DNA of 64,000 bases from Ischnura elegans (GCF_921293095.1 NC_060251.1:61459585-61523584); one strand, 5' to 3'; shown: positions 37,214 to 48,443, numbered from the stretch's first letter. Translations and numbers: made by a program. The notes: a model not told the origin generated them from the sequence alone.

Positions 37214-37879
37214 CATCTCTCGCTCACCTTGTCCCACTCTACTGACTAGACGATCTCACGTATCGTGCAATGCCCTCCAAAATGCTTCCAGTTAAATGTG
37301 TTCCGATGTCTGGGCGAACGGTGTCCTTCAAATGTCGCATTTGCGTCCTTTTTGGTGAAGATATCATGATCGATAGCTTAGATGATGATTTTATAATTTT
37401 TGGTCGTTTCCCAACTTCTCCAAAAAAAGATTGTGATCATTTATTTTGTAATCTACCTCCCAATTTATTTCCTAGCCTCATTTCTACATCCGCTCGAGCG
37501 ATAAATGGGATGAAATAATACTTAACTAATTAGTTAGAAGTGATAACGGATTGGTTTCGAAATAAATAACTACCTTGGCAGAGTTTCCTATTCCGTATGA
37601 GAATACTTCAAAGAATAGCTACAGTAGGCGACCAACTCGTTGCCTCGCGCTAATATCATTTGTCAGATGTAATCGAATTTTGGAGATTAATTTTATTAAG
37701 TCCGTAATTCTCCTGGAGTGAGCTCTTTCCTAGCCTATCCAAAAAAATCACTGAGTAAGTTAGCCTATCATGTGTCTCACGCTCAGTGACTTTGTAAGAA
37801 ATAAGAAACAGAAAGAATATGAAATGTTCTTCTACAAGAGCGTGATGTAGATCAATGGATTGACTGAGTGAGTAATTAG
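37214..37879. other. no gene recognised
   Basis: It lies between two LINE fragments. An 82-codon plus-strand frame (37270-37518) has several cysteines but no spacing I recognise as a known finger or domain. Confidence 0.3.
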
Positions 37880-38126
37880 GGAGTGTTAAGAAGAGACAGA
37901 GTGAAAAGAGAAGACTTCTGAACATCCTGAGAAGAAGATGAGACAACATAATCGGCCAAATTATGAGACTTGATGGCTCTATGAAGAAGACTGTCTATTG
38001 ACAGGTGGATGTGAAGAACGACTCAGGAAGAGCTCGGAATAACGCAAAAATCATCAAGGATGTAAAAGAAGAGAAGGTTAGAGAGCAAAAAGACGAGAAA
38101 AGATTAGCTGATAAGAAAGTTGTGTG
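37880..38126 (+). mobile_element. second RTE-like LINE tail fragment
   Basis: Across frames the plus strand reads MLRRR-like, then NIIGQIMRLDGSMKK, RARNNAKIIKDVKEEK and DEKRLADKK, the order of the RTE-type tail (IGH..RHDGL, RGRPR..Y...I..D, MKR.A.DR). It overlaps the same protein region as the fragment at 36.65 kb, so two separate insertions or a duplication occurred. Stops make it non-functional. Confidence 0.6.
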
Positions 38127-39548
38127 AAACCAATGCAGGATTGCTGAGCTTTGAATTATATGTTAGTGAATCAGTACGTACTAGAGTGAACGTGGCAATG
38201 ACTACGAAGGCCATTATTTATTACTGCGATAGTTCATTTGAATCGATATTATTTTTTTATTACACTTTCAAGTCGGGAGATAGAAGTGTAGCACTTGGAT
38301 CGGGGTTTATGGGAGGATGGAAAATTATCATTTATAAAAAAAATTATTCATAGGCCACATGACCGGAGTATAATGGGGTAAATTTAACGTATTTTTCATC
38401 TTGAACATACAGTTGACCCCACGACCCCCTCCACCCTCGAAACAACGTCGATGAGGGACGGAGGAAGAGACGAGAACTTGGTGAACCATGAAATCTTTGT
38501 TTGCCATCACTTTCTCCTCACAATTATACATACGGCGCGCAATACACTCAATCATCCAGCTCTTTGTATTATATGTTTCCGCTTTTGTACTCTTATTGAA
38601 GTGGGTTCACGACAACGCGCATTAAAACATATGGTTAACGCATATGTTATTTAAAAAAATATTTTTACATCAGAAACGACATCTATCGAGATTCAAAGTA
38701 TTATAAAGATACAGAAAATAGGAATTACTCAGTCCTCTTATGATAAAGGTCATTTACTTGAGCCATTTTCCTACAACTTACCTAATTTGACTTGACTTCA
38801 ATTACAGCTATCAGAGACTTATTACTGAATAAATACTTAGGTTACATGTCTATATTTTACTATTTTCACGATTCTAAAGATATGACGAACATTACTTCAG
38901 TTATTTGTCATTAAATACGTATATTTTAGTATTAATCAATACTTCTTATATGCTTGCACCAGTATCGCCATTAGAATATATACAATAATGTTCATTTAAA
39001 ATTTTAAAATGATTATTGTTATTATTAATCACAATATCATCATTTTTACCATGCATGACCCTATCATTTTTAACATGCATGTTAATCCGAATTTTGCATA
39101 TATATACTTTTGTCTAGCGAAATATAATATTTATGATATGATAAGAATATGTACCTGATGTTTTTCTCAATAGGAGATATTGATGCATGGTCTGTGTTAA
39201 CTAAATAAGCGATAAAAATACAAGAATGTTTATTTTGTATACTTGTTCTTAAACTTGTCATTAAACTTGTCATTAAAAAAAATAAAATATAGTATGTAAG
39301 GCCTATTTCTGTGGCCGTCAGACTACGGGGTAGGATCACATTAGCATGTGTGGCTATATTCATGAAACTGATATTTACTTTGTTGCTCGGCTCTTCATCG
39401 ATTTCGCCATCAGTGCACTTGCTTTCCCGCGTAACCACAATAATGGTGGAAAATTTGTGAGGAATAAAAACAAATACAATTATCTAGACCTTTGTTTACA
39501 CTCTAGCGCAAGTGGGAGCGTTTACAAGCTGCAATTTCGAATATTATT
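38127..39548. other. no gene recognised
   Basis: AT-rich. A 118-codon minus-strand frame (39082-39438) lies in AT-rich sequence, has no domain I recognise and starts without promoter or splice evidence. Confidence 0.35.
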
Positions 39549-40102
39549 CTGAATGACTGGTTGTAGGACGCACAGATATCCCAATTTATATGATGTGGGT
39601 GGTATGAACATTATAGCGACAGAAGCTAAAAATATGTGGACATGGTTTTTTTTACTTTCGAATGAAAAAATAAAAAAAATCATGTTCGCACGGATACATG
39701 ATGGTATTACAAATTTAACGTTGGAGTTAAATATCTGGGAAATAAGGTAACTTCAAATGTATTATGGTGAACACATAAAAATATTTGTGGCTGTGACCTG
39801 TTGTTCACATTTTTCTCCTCTGTTCTCTTAATTAAATTCAATGCTTCTTTTTCGTCTTCTTTTTTTAACATTCAGTTGATATTTTCCACTAAAATATTTC
39901 TTTTATTAGTCTTAGCCTTCACTTAACGGTTACAACCTCTTTACCCTGTTCAAATCATTATACCGACCTCAAACTATGCACTTATCTACAATTCCCACAG
40001 CCGCCTCAATAGACGTGTGGCGGGGGATGTTGGGTAATCAGTCGTTAAAAAAAGAAAAGAAAAGGTGATATTCGTTGCATGCATGTGATCTTTGTGTCTC
40101 AC

Positions 40103-40154
40103 ATTATTAAAGTCCTTAACATTTATTAAAGTCCTTAACATTTATTAAAGTCCG
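40103..40154. repeat. short tandem repeat, 19-bp unit, about 2.7 copies
   Basis: TTATTAAAGTCCTTAACAT is repeated head to tail and the last copy stops after TTATTAAAGTCC. Confidence 0.9.
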
Positions 40155-40239
40155 TCATTGTTCGGGGAAATAAATAATTCCTATACCTACCTGTTTGGCA
40201 AAATATCTCTCTTAATTTCGCATTTTTTTCGAAAATGAA

Positions 40240-40345
40240 ATTCCGTATATATAGCAAGGTTCCCAGGTTCCGAGTCATTCTGGAAGATATCGGCTCAAGC
40301 AATCTAAGCCTAGCACCTAACCAGTGAGTCCACTGCGGTTGCCAA
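40240..40345 (-). repeat. tRNA-like SINE fragment
   Basis: The minus strand contains CTGGTTAGGTGCTAGGCTTAG, close to the segment GGTGTTAGGCTAG in the fragment at 51.8 kb, followed by a decayed B-box area (GACTCGGAACC). Confidence 0.4.
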
Positions 40346-40489
40346 CCTAACTCGCGTAGGTAATAACTGTGAAACGATTTCTGTTCGTTTGTAGCAGTTT
40401 TGTGACTAATCGCGTAATTTTCTTCTCAATTTCGTCGAGTTCGTGGACCAAATCTTTCTGCGTCGTTTCCCATACGCTCGCCGCCTGGT

Positions 40490-40740
40490 GTGTGCCTGGC
40501 AATGATCATGAGGTTTCTAGGTGAACCCTCCTAAGGATACAAGACACCGGGGCCGGGACCCAAGCCCGTGGCTTATACGCCCGATCACCCGGGGAGGGGC
40601 TGGAGAGGAAGGAAAAAGGATAGAGGCGTCGCCGCGATGGGAGCCCGCCGACGCCTCTGGGAAGGGATTGGAGCGGAAGGGAGGGGACGGGGAAAAACAC
40701 CTCAACGCTATAGAAGCGAAAAGGGCCCACTAAATAGCGA
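40490..40740. repeat. GC-rich patch, probable repeat insertion
   Basis: The patch is strongly GC- and CpG-rich with open frames on both strands (62-94 codons), a compositional side effect. GTGTGCCTGGCA occurs at its left edge (near 40490) and again near 40830, suggesting a repeat or duplicated boundary. No protein family is recognised. Confidence 0.4.
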
Positions 40741-40884
40741 AACCAAGCATACGCAATTAATTTTCTACCAATCCTAGTGCATTTTCCCATGAGGAAGAAA
40801 AATCCATCGATCGAATCGGCAGATTGTGTGCCTGGCAGTGCGGAATAGCACCTCTTTTTCCAGCCTTTATATCAACTCACCAAC

Positions 40885-40919
40885 CTGTCTGTTTGTCTGT
40901 TTGTTTGTCTGTTTGTCTG
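40885..40919. repeat. microsatellite (TGTCTGTT)n
   Basis: Imperfect runs of CTGTTTGT units, 35 bp long, next to a segment (GTGACTCACTT-like) typical of dispersed insect repeats. Confidence 0.9.
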
Positions 40920-41689
40920 GTACAAATCTTGTAACTCAAATTTGACTCACTTCCTGTGAAGCAAAAACGCTGAAATTTTGCACACTTCTTCATTTCCGAT
41001 GACAATACATGAAAATATAACTTTTTCTCTCCAACCCCCCTTTAACCACCCCCCAGTCAACCTATAGCCCCCCAAAACATGTTTTTGATCTAAGAAGTTC
41101 CAAATGGTCGATTTTCGTGTTTTGCGACCACAGTAAAAGTTATCCACTTTAGGCATATCCACATAGTAGGCATCTAAAAGCATAGGGGTGGCATTTTGAA
41201 ACATAGGGGGCTTACCATTCACTGAAAATTTAATAAATATAGTGACTTTTTTAATACGTCACTTTTGGTTTTTCGGGGTCAATGAGTTTTTTTGCTTTGT
41301 GTCATATATAAACGTTGCTCATCCCCTGTAATCTAAATATAAAGGCTGGTTTAAAAAAAAATTTTTTTTATAAGAGCTTATTCACCTTTTCATCTGAAAA
41401 TCTTCCCACAACACGCTTGATGCATCCCAGCTTCCTCAGGGGTCGGCCACAAATATTTTTATGTGTTCACCATAATAGGTTTGAAGTTATCTTATTTCCC
41501 AGATATTTGACTTTAGCTTTACATCTGTAATACCATTATGTATCCGAGAGAACATGCATTTTATTTTCATTCGAAAGTAAAAACAGCCATGTTCAAATAT
41601 TTTTTAGCTTCTGTTGCTATAATGTTAATACCATCCACATCATATTAATATGGATATCTGTGCGTCCTACAACTAGGATCTGTAACCAG

Positions 41690-42329
41690 CAGTGGCGGAT
41701 GCAGGGTAGGGACAAGTTGGTGGGAGGGTTGGTTGGGGTCCTTAGGGGTAACCTCCTTGCAGTAGTCCGGGAGGTAACGAAAATTTTGAGAATTTCCAAG
41801 GTTGTAACATCACTTTAAAGTTGTCTCATGGCTAATGTTCCAAAGAATTAAGTTTAACATAAAAATTAATGTACATGTTTAGTAATTTCACCAAATTATC
41901 TTTTATCTAGTATAAATTCGATACACCAGGCGGAGAAAACTCAAATTTGTGCGCACATTTTAATATGGAAAAATTCTATAAAGTGAGGTCTTCGTCACAT
42001 CATTTTATCTAGATCTTTCTTCTCGTTAACATCCATAATAACTCGACCTAAGTTACTCATTCTAGGCCTTCCATTGCATTTATTTCCGTCAATTTACCCT
42101 TAGCAATTGTAGTTCGACATTGTTTTTCCCTATGGTGCGAAATGATTCACTATATATATGTCGTTCCACCAAGTGAACCCTGAAAACTTGATACATATTG
42201 GTTCTCTTGTTTAAATTTGAGGCACTATCATGTCTTTTTAACGTCTTACGTCAACATGTAGGTGATAGTTCATTTTATTAACCTTTTTTCTCAATAGCCA
42301 CTCCTAGCCCCTCACTGAATCCGCCACTG
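41690..42329. mobile_element. hAT-like non-autonomous element (640 bp)
   Basis: The left end CAGTGGCGGATGCAGGG and right end CTGAATCCGCCACTG are inverted repeats. The flanks GTAACCAG and AAAACTAG are only partly alike, so the duplication is decayed or the boundary shifted. The AT-rich interior recurs at 43.83-44.16 kb. No transposase frame. Confidence 0.7.
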
Positions 42330-42372
42330 AAAACTAGTATCCTTTTTCCGTCGGTACACAAGTACTCCCGGT

Positions 42373-42681
42373 CAGGGGCGCAGCGAAGAATTAAGGCTAG
42401 GGGGGGGGGGGTTTAGGCACAAATAATACTTCGGGGTGTGGGGGTATTGAATACCCGCAAGGGTAAGCAGGAGTTGCGGGGGCCCTCCTCCAGAAAATTT
42501 TTAAGATTAATGGTTCAAAATGGCGAGTTTTACGGATTTCTGAGGGATATTTGATAATTCATAACACTATTCTATAAGTAATACTGATCCAAATAAGTAA
42601 AATGGATTAAACTTAAAAATTTCTCTGAGCTCGGGGGGGGGGGGGGTTAACCCCCAAAACCCCCCCCTCGAAGCGCCACTG
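42373..42681. mobile_element. hAT-like MITE with perfect 8-bp TSD
   Basis: The left end CAGGGGCGCAGCGAAG and right end CGAAGCGCCACTG are inverted repeats. CTCCCGGT flanks both sides exactly (42365-42372 and 42682-42689). Poly-G and poly-C runs of about 8-13 sit near the ends. In reverse complement it is roughly 80% identical to the element at 48.44 kb along its length. 309 bp. Confidence 0.9.
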
Positions 42682-43129
42682 CTCCCGGTAAAATAAAATT
42701 AGGAGTATTACCGCTCAAAGTCATTATCGACCAAATTATGAGATTTGAGCATTGTCAAGTCAATGCGGGCAATTCACTAGCGATGATCGAAAAGTCATCG
42801 ATGGAATCACTCGCTCATCTAACGAGCCATGTATGCCACTTGTGAGTGGGTATTCAGTCATAAACAAGTTGCTATCCCTCCTGTTGGCCCCACCCTCCCA
42901 TAAAGACGGCGTTATTGCCGCGTCGCTGCCCCCTCCTCCGTCTATCAGCCGCTGGGAGGTGGTGGTCCGCGGCGAAAGTTTTCCGCTCTCACGAGGGCGA
43001 GGCATCTTTCGTAGGGATAGGGCTCTCCGTGTTGTGGGGATGGGAAGGGGACTCCTCGCAGAGGGAGGGGGGATCTGTTAGAGGGCCCTAGGGGTGGGCA
43101 GGGAGGGGAGAGGAGAAAGAGTGAAAGGT

Positions 43130-43243
43130 GAAGACGGTCTCTGTGGCGGTCTCCTCGCTGCACTCGCGAAGATTCGTTCGTTGGACACGGGGGTTGCTGG
43201 TTGGTTGGTGGTCTGTGCCGGTAGCCGTTCTTCCCGCTCGCCG
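43130..43243 (+). other. candidate non-coding first exon in a CpG-rich patch
   Basis: 42890-43243 is CpG-rich. Its last part ends in CGCTCGCCG followed by GTGAGTTG, a strong donor at 43244. No TATA box is evident. If this is a first exon it would run plus-strand and could join the exon with a good acceptor near 47007 (TTATTTTTCAG) upstream of the signal-peptide exon. This link is inference; RNA evidence would decide it. Confidence 0.3.
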
Positions 43244-43574
43244 GTGAGTTGATTACAAGGCCCAATACGCCACCTTCCTTCCGCTTTTACTGTCTAAGTG
43301 TGAGAATATTACTCATTTTCAATCGGTTCTGTGAATGAAAAACGCACTTCCCGTTTTTCGTCGTTTAATTGGTGCTCGTTAACAAATTCAAAGTTACGGG
43401 AAAACTTTCAAAATAAATTTAAGCTCACGACTGGTTTCGATACCTTTTGTAATATCTTCTCATGCATTAAAAACAAAATTAACCGCGGAAAATTTGCGAG
43501 TCACTTTCAATCTGTTAATATTTTAGAATTCAACGAGATTAAGTCTGAGATCACTCTATTAATTCTTACTTGTC

Positions 43575-43660
43575 ATGTCATAAAGTGGTGGAACACCTGG
43601 CTCGGATTTGGGAGCTTCGGGTCGGAATCCTGGCCGAGGCAAATTATGTTCCTCAGCGAA
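43575..43660 (+). repeat. possible tRNA-like SINE fragment
   Basis: GGGTCGGAATCC at 43619-43630 is B-box-like, after AAAGTGGTGGAACACCTGGC. A 114-codon frame (43331-43675) runs through it and is therefore unlikely to be a gene. Confidence 0.3.
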
Positions 43661-43829
43661 GTTTTTGCGCTTTAAATGCACTTGCGGATGATTGCGAAAA
43701 GGTTATTTTTCTGGCTATTCCGCAGTTATTTTGCTGAACAATCATCTTTGATTGACAATGCGAAGATGGGTTTGAGTTCACTCTCACATGAGCTAAGATT
43801 TCATATCTAGATCTCAACATTACAAATAT

Positions 43830-44160
43830 GGCCGAAAATTTTCCTAGAATTTTGTAATGTAATAGTAGTGGAAAGTAGTGGAAAACACAAATTCGTGTAC
43901 ATATTTTAATATGGAAAGATCCTACAAAGTGCTTCCTCCTTCGTTTTTATCGGCGTCTTACTTCGCTTTTATATCCTAAATGACTCGACCTACGTAATTT
44001 ATTCTAGGACTTCCTTTGCATTTATTTCCGGTCACTTACACTTCGCAATTTTAGTACAAAGTTGGCTCTCCCGTTAAAAGTTTTGGCACTATTATGCCTG
44101 TATATGTCAATATGTTGATGATAGGTCATTTAGTTAACCTATCTTCTCCTCGTTAACGTT
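43830..44160 (+). mobile_element. truncated copy of the 640-bp hAT-like element
   Basis: It matches the interior of 41690-42329 in the same order and orientation: TTTTAATATGGAAA, then CTCGACCTA, TTCTAGG, GCATTTATTTCCG, GGCACTAT and AACCT followed by TTCTC. Both termini are missing. Confidence 0.65.
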
Positions 44161-45021
44161 CCGAATAAATATGCTTTCATACATTTGTTGTGGAATGAAA
44201 AATGCCCTTTTTCAGAGCCAATCGGTAGGGAAAAGTGTAAAAGTGCAATGCAGTCTTTTATCTATCGCAAAAATCAGAACATATTTTCTCAATAGAAGAT
44301 GGCCTTATTATTTGCTTACTTTTCTACGGCCCAACTCAAAATAGAAATTGAAAGACTTATAGTTCTATGAAATTCCTAGTTCTGAAGATGAGGACATTAT
44401 ATTCCGTAATGTGGGCGAAGAATAACGAAGTTTTTGCTTCATTTAAAATCCTATAATCGACGCTTTCAGTCACAATCTATTTACCCTCTTTACCCAGTAG
44501 GCCATCTCTAGTATGGGTGAGGCTAAGTTAAACCCACTGTTGTTAACAAGGGACAGGATATTTTAAAAATTTCGATTTTTTCGGAGCATTATGATTGTAT
44601 TTCAAATTTTATTATGCTCTTTTTAATTCCCACGGTTATAAATGTTTTTATCAATCCGAACAAAGATGAATTTATTTCATTTTTTCCTTCCATTCGTAAG
44701 TAGAAATAATCTTGTTAAAAAATTATCTTCTCAAATTGAAAGATATCTACTCCTCCTGTAATTTCCCCTTTTGTCGTATAATTGAATTTTTTCCAATTTT
44801 AGATTAACTTTTGTTGATGTCAGATCAAAATTTTGGCTCTGCTATGTGGAGAAATGTGTGTAAAAAGTGATTTACCGTAAGTTGTACGTTTTGGCTGGGT
44901 GGTGTCTATATTTTAGTATTAGAAATATAGTACATTTAAAAAGTTTTCGTGGCTAAGCCCGAAAATTTCTAAATGGTATTCATAATTACGTCTAATAAAT
45001 TTAAAATTATATGTTCATCAA
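44161..45021. other. no gene recognised
   Basis: AT-rich sequence without notable frames or repeats. Confidence 0.4.
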
Positions 45022-45275
45022 GGGGTACAAGTACCCAGGATCAAAACTAGGGGGGGGGGCAAGCCATGGTTGGCCAAGTTGTAGGTAAGATTTAAGCATG
45101 GAAAATGCGCATGTAATCAACATTTTAAGGAAACTGTAACAGCTCTTTATTAGTTTTTAAAATTATTTGCATGGAAAAATATTATTTTCCTTAAAGACAT
45201 TTTGCGATTTTTGCTCCTGGGGGGGGGGGGGGGCAGCAGCTGCCCCTTCCTGCCCCTCGCTGGGTACGCCCATGT
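45022..45275. mobile_element. MITE with GTACCCAG-type ends and G-run
   Basis: The left side GTACCCAGGATC and right side CGCTGGGTACGCCCATG are inverted. Poly-G runs lie near both ends. The exact termini and target-site duplication are not clear. The structure resembles other small DNA elements of this region but the ends differ from the CAGNGGCGG group. Confidence 0.5.
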
Positions 45276-46045
45276 AGCTTATCCTTCTTCTGGTTCTAAG
45301 TCCGTTGAATAGAGGACGAATGCCTCTAGTAAAAATGGCATAGACAAAAAGGAAAATTCCTAAGAAGTACAATTAACAGGGTTCCTGAAATTTAGAAAAG
45401 ATGGAGGCTCTTATCTCGTACAGACTTTTATATTCAAGGACATAAGTGAACAATGCAATTTCTTCTACATCGTATCAAGTTTACATTCAATTTTTGGATG
45501 AAAAGAAACCTAAAGCAGAGAGAAAGAGTTTGTTAGACATTGGACCACACTTTATGTGGTTGTGCTCCCTATTTGGCACCAGCTTTCTCGCAAGTCATTT
45601 CACCTTTATATTCCTCTCTATTCTTCTTTATTTTTCACCGTATTCACCAATTAGTTCGGCTGTCAATGAGTCATTTTCAAATTTCGTCAGCCTGCAGAAG
45701 CTCTATCTTGGATGCTAATGAGCTTCGGAATGCCTTTGCACATATTTAAACATCTAAAAAAAAAGGGAGAAGACTACGTCTGTATTCCCGGAGCTGGCAG
45801 ATGTTTGTCTGAGAGAGGCGATAATTTTGATTTCCAATATTGATATCTTTACTTTCATGTATTCTATAATTTTTGTTGTGTTTTGACCCATTGCTAAATT
45901 AACTGTTCCTATATTAGCGATTTATCTATCACATGCGAATTGTATTTTTCTACGAACTTATTTACAAATTTAGTGGCTAAGTGTGAATGGAAAGATTTTG
46001 AAGCGGTAGATGTATTTATCAAGCCGGAGAAGAAGAAAAGGAAGC
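45276..46045. other. no gene recognised
   Basis: Two overlapping plus-strand frames at 45446-45749 (90 and 69 codons) include a hydrophobic stretch but no recognised family, promoter or splice sites. Confidence 0.35.
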
Positions 46046-46120
46046 GTGCGAAAAATCCACAGAGAAAAAAATCATTCCCCTTGACTGCGAGTGATTTTTT
46101 TCTCTGTGGATTTTTCGCAC
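46046..46120. repeat. perfect 29-bp hairpin
   Basis: 46046-46074 (starting GTGCGAAAAATCCACAGAG) is the exact reverse complement of 46092-46120, with a 17-base loop. There is no mismatch. No target-site duplication or larger element was identified around it. Confidence 0.9.
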
Positions 46121-47007
46121 AATTTGTGCATTGCGGGTGACTCCCGTAAAGTTATCACCGTGGCTAGTCCCGGTATACTTAAAAAAGAAGAGGAAGTCCT
46201 AAAAATTCGCAAATGAAGTAATATTCCGTATTTAAATAATAATAACTAATATACAAAAATTATATTTAATATTATTCGATTTTTACCACCATTGTGATTG
46301 ATATGATCAACCACCTTTGATTGGCACAGGTCTTAAGATCTGGGTTAGCTTTGTCATCTTCTTGAACGTCAAAGAAGCCGAAGGCCCATTGTTCCGTTCC
46401 CGTCTATGTAACATTTTTTGTGGCTGTTGATCCGAGAGGTAGTGTTAATATATCAATTTATTTTGAAATTGTGTGAAAACCTAGCTAAACAAAATATCAA
46501 TCCGTTTCAACTACAATTCTTCATATACTGCAGGTTTATGCAATCTATAATAGAAAATAATGCCGTCCCGCAGAGAGGTCCTTCCCTTAAATTATTATTA
46601 TTTTAGTATCCTTGTAGGACTTCGTCATTTGAAGACACAATTTATGCAATTCCAGATACCAAAACAATTCCTTGTCTTCTTTCTTTATCAATCAAAATGT
46701 TTTTAACTCTATACACAATTAGTTATTTTAAATATTTAAGTACCTGGAGTTCTCTAAACAGACAATGCCACAAGGCTGATTATTTGAAGATTAAAATGAG
46801 TTGCGAGAAAATATTTTGATGCTGCACGATAATGATTTTATTTCTTATGAATGTAATTTTTGGAGGTAAAAAAATCGATTAAAATAGGTTTCACTGTATT
46901 TTTTCTTCAAACATCTTGTTTCCCTCTATCCTACAATTTTGTTAATGTCCTGCATTCAGAAAAATGTCTTCATTCTGTTAACAGCATCTCGTAACCTTAT
47001 TTTTCAG

Positions 47008-47519
47008 AGTATCACAGCGAAGAATTGGTAATGCAGAGATTCCAATCAAGAAAACGGAGTCGAATTTGAGAACCGGGATCTGATTTCACGGCAGCTTCAA
47101 TATTTGTAGCACTATTACATTCCCTCCTTCGGGAACATCCCACTCTCGACTGAAAGTGTTTATTTAGGCAATTTTGGACGCAAACAGCTAGATATACCTA
47201 ACCACATTTGGCTGTGACGATTACGAGGAAGTCAATTTTGAGAAAAATTGGCAAAGTCTGGACCTGGAATAAAAAAGTGGAAGATTCCAGGAACTCTACG
47301 ACTACTTCCTAACCCGCTGAGAGTGAAAACGATTTCGAATGAGGACACTGCTTTGAAGCTCCAAGAAGGAAGAGGACGGAGATTATCCTAATGCGTCCTG
47401 TTGACTTCGATTACTGACTAAAATCCTTTGCGAGAGTAAAGGCGGACTATTTAAATTTTTATTATATTTTCTGGCTGTGATATTTAAGTTTTCATTATTT
47501 TATACGTAAGGGGAAAATA
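47008..47519 (+). other. possible 5' UTR exon upstream of the signal-peptide exon
   Basis: A pyrimidine-rich acceptor (TTATTTTTCAG) ends near 47007. The following 0.5 kb is less AT-rich than its surroundings and has stops in all frames, as a UTR would. It runs directly into the ATG at 47520. No TATA box at the right distance is convincing. Confidence 0.25.
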
Positions 47520-47631
47520 ATGATGGGGATCAAGAGCGGATTTGCAGCGGCAGCGGTATTGTTATTGATGGTGGTTCTGGAGACTCCAACGACCGAGGCA
47601 AAGAATCCTCCTGAACTTCTGAAGACTGCAC
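47520..47631 (+). CDS. signal-peptide exon of a secreted, possibly takeout-like, protein (partial)
   Basis: ATG at 47520 (doubled, ATGATG) opens 37 codons: MMGIKSGFAAAAVLLLMVV, then LETPTTEAKNPPELLKTA, followed by one base and the donor GTAAGTAAC at 47632. The first 25-28 residues are a classic signal peptide. An in-frame TGA at 47478-47480 closes the frame upstream. The exon ends in phase 1, exactly as exon 1 of the takeout-like gene at 8.3 kb, and PPELLKTA resembles the residues just before the first conserved cysteine in takeout proteins (P-x-hydrophobic-x-K). That supports a second family member on the opposite strand. No second exon with the CX9C pair was found up to 64000, so later exons lie further on or this is an orphan exon. 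Any secreted protein remains possible. Confidence 0.5.
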
Positions 47632-48069
47632 GTAAGTAACTCTTCATTCATCTCAAATACCTTGGACTGTTCTATTGATAAAATAATGAAGTGAAACTCG
47701 GGAAGATGGAAAATTATTAATTTAGGTATACTGTGATACACTGAAAGTTTCAAGATGTTTAGATAGGTTTTTAAATGAAGAACCCGCCACGAAAAAAGGC
47801 TGGCAAAGCGGGAGTGATGCATCCTCAAAATTCTTATCGAAATTTTATTTTTAAATTTTTATTTGAGCATCACTAACTCAGTGCTTATATTCGAGGGTTG
47901 TTTTGAATATCTATGGGTAGAGCTCACCCCGGACTTAACCATAGGGTGTGAATTTCACTTTAACTTCAATTTGAACTGGTTAGGGGGCCTTTTCCTTTTC
48001 CCAAGGCACCAAGCACTTCGAGGATTTTTGTTGGAAGTCGAAGGCCTCACCCGAGATATGAACCCGGAC

Positions 48070-48434
48070 TTAATTCTTAAACTGAATAAAACACAAAGGA
48101 AAGCTGCGCGATTCGTCAAAAACTTCTATTGACTCGCAGAAAGCGTTACACCGATGTTAGGCAAATTAGGCCGGGAGCCGCTAGAGACTCGGAGGCTGCG
48201 CGCTGGGCTTAGATTGCTTGAGCAATTGAGAAAACATATCTTTAAGAGTCACACGGAGAAAATAATATTAGAGCTCGCTATATTTCCAGGTCAGACATAA
48301 GCTATAAATTGAGAGAGATATTTCGCCGAACGGATAGGTATGGGAATTCGTTTTTCCCCCTAGCCTTCAGGACTTTAATGAATGCTATTCGTAATTTCGT
48401 TAGAGCAGTTCCTTTTTTAGACGTAAGCAGCTGA
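48070..48434 (+). mobile_element. Jockey/CR1-like LINE, C-terminal ORF2 fragment
   Basis: The plus strand encodes LNKTQRKAARFVKNFY, a stop, then SVTPMLGKLGREPLETRRLR and, after a +1 shift, RYISRSDISYKLREIFRRTD with a tail ending FLDVSS-stop at 48434. The motif order (QRKAARFV, W/R-EPLETRR, DRYGNSFFP) is that of the post-reverse-transcriptase region of arthropod non-LTR elements. One stop and one frameshift make it dead. A hAT-like MITE sits 9 bp downstream. Confidence 0.75.
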
Positions 48435-48443
48435 TTTTCTTAC

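Larger units (their letters stand above)
39549..41685. repeat. 2.1-kb region with inverted terminal copies of about 245 bp
   Basis: 39549-39800 (GGTTGTAGGACGCACAGATA ... GTGAACACATAAAAATATTT) is found in inverse orientation at 41440-41685, with about 85% identity. The interior holds a tandem repeat (40.1 kb), a tRNA-like fragment (40.25 kb), a GC-rich patch (40.5-40.74 kb), a microsatellite (40.89 kb) and a stretch with C/G runs (41.03-41.08 kb). No transposase frame is seen. Either a long-TIR non-autonomous transposon or two opposite insertions. Confidence 0.55.

Noticed and set aside
40490-40790. Open frames of 62-94 codons on both strands as a gene
   Set aside because: Overlapping frames on both strands in a GC-rich patch reflect few stop codons; no conserved motif or splice sites support a protein.
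40885-40919. CRISPR-like array
   Set aside because: The repeats are a simple microsatellite without spacers; other tandem repeats in the window also lack spacer structure, and the genome is eukaryotic.
43331-43675. 114-codon plus-strand frame
   Set aside because: It ends inside a tRNA-like SINE fragment and has no family signature.
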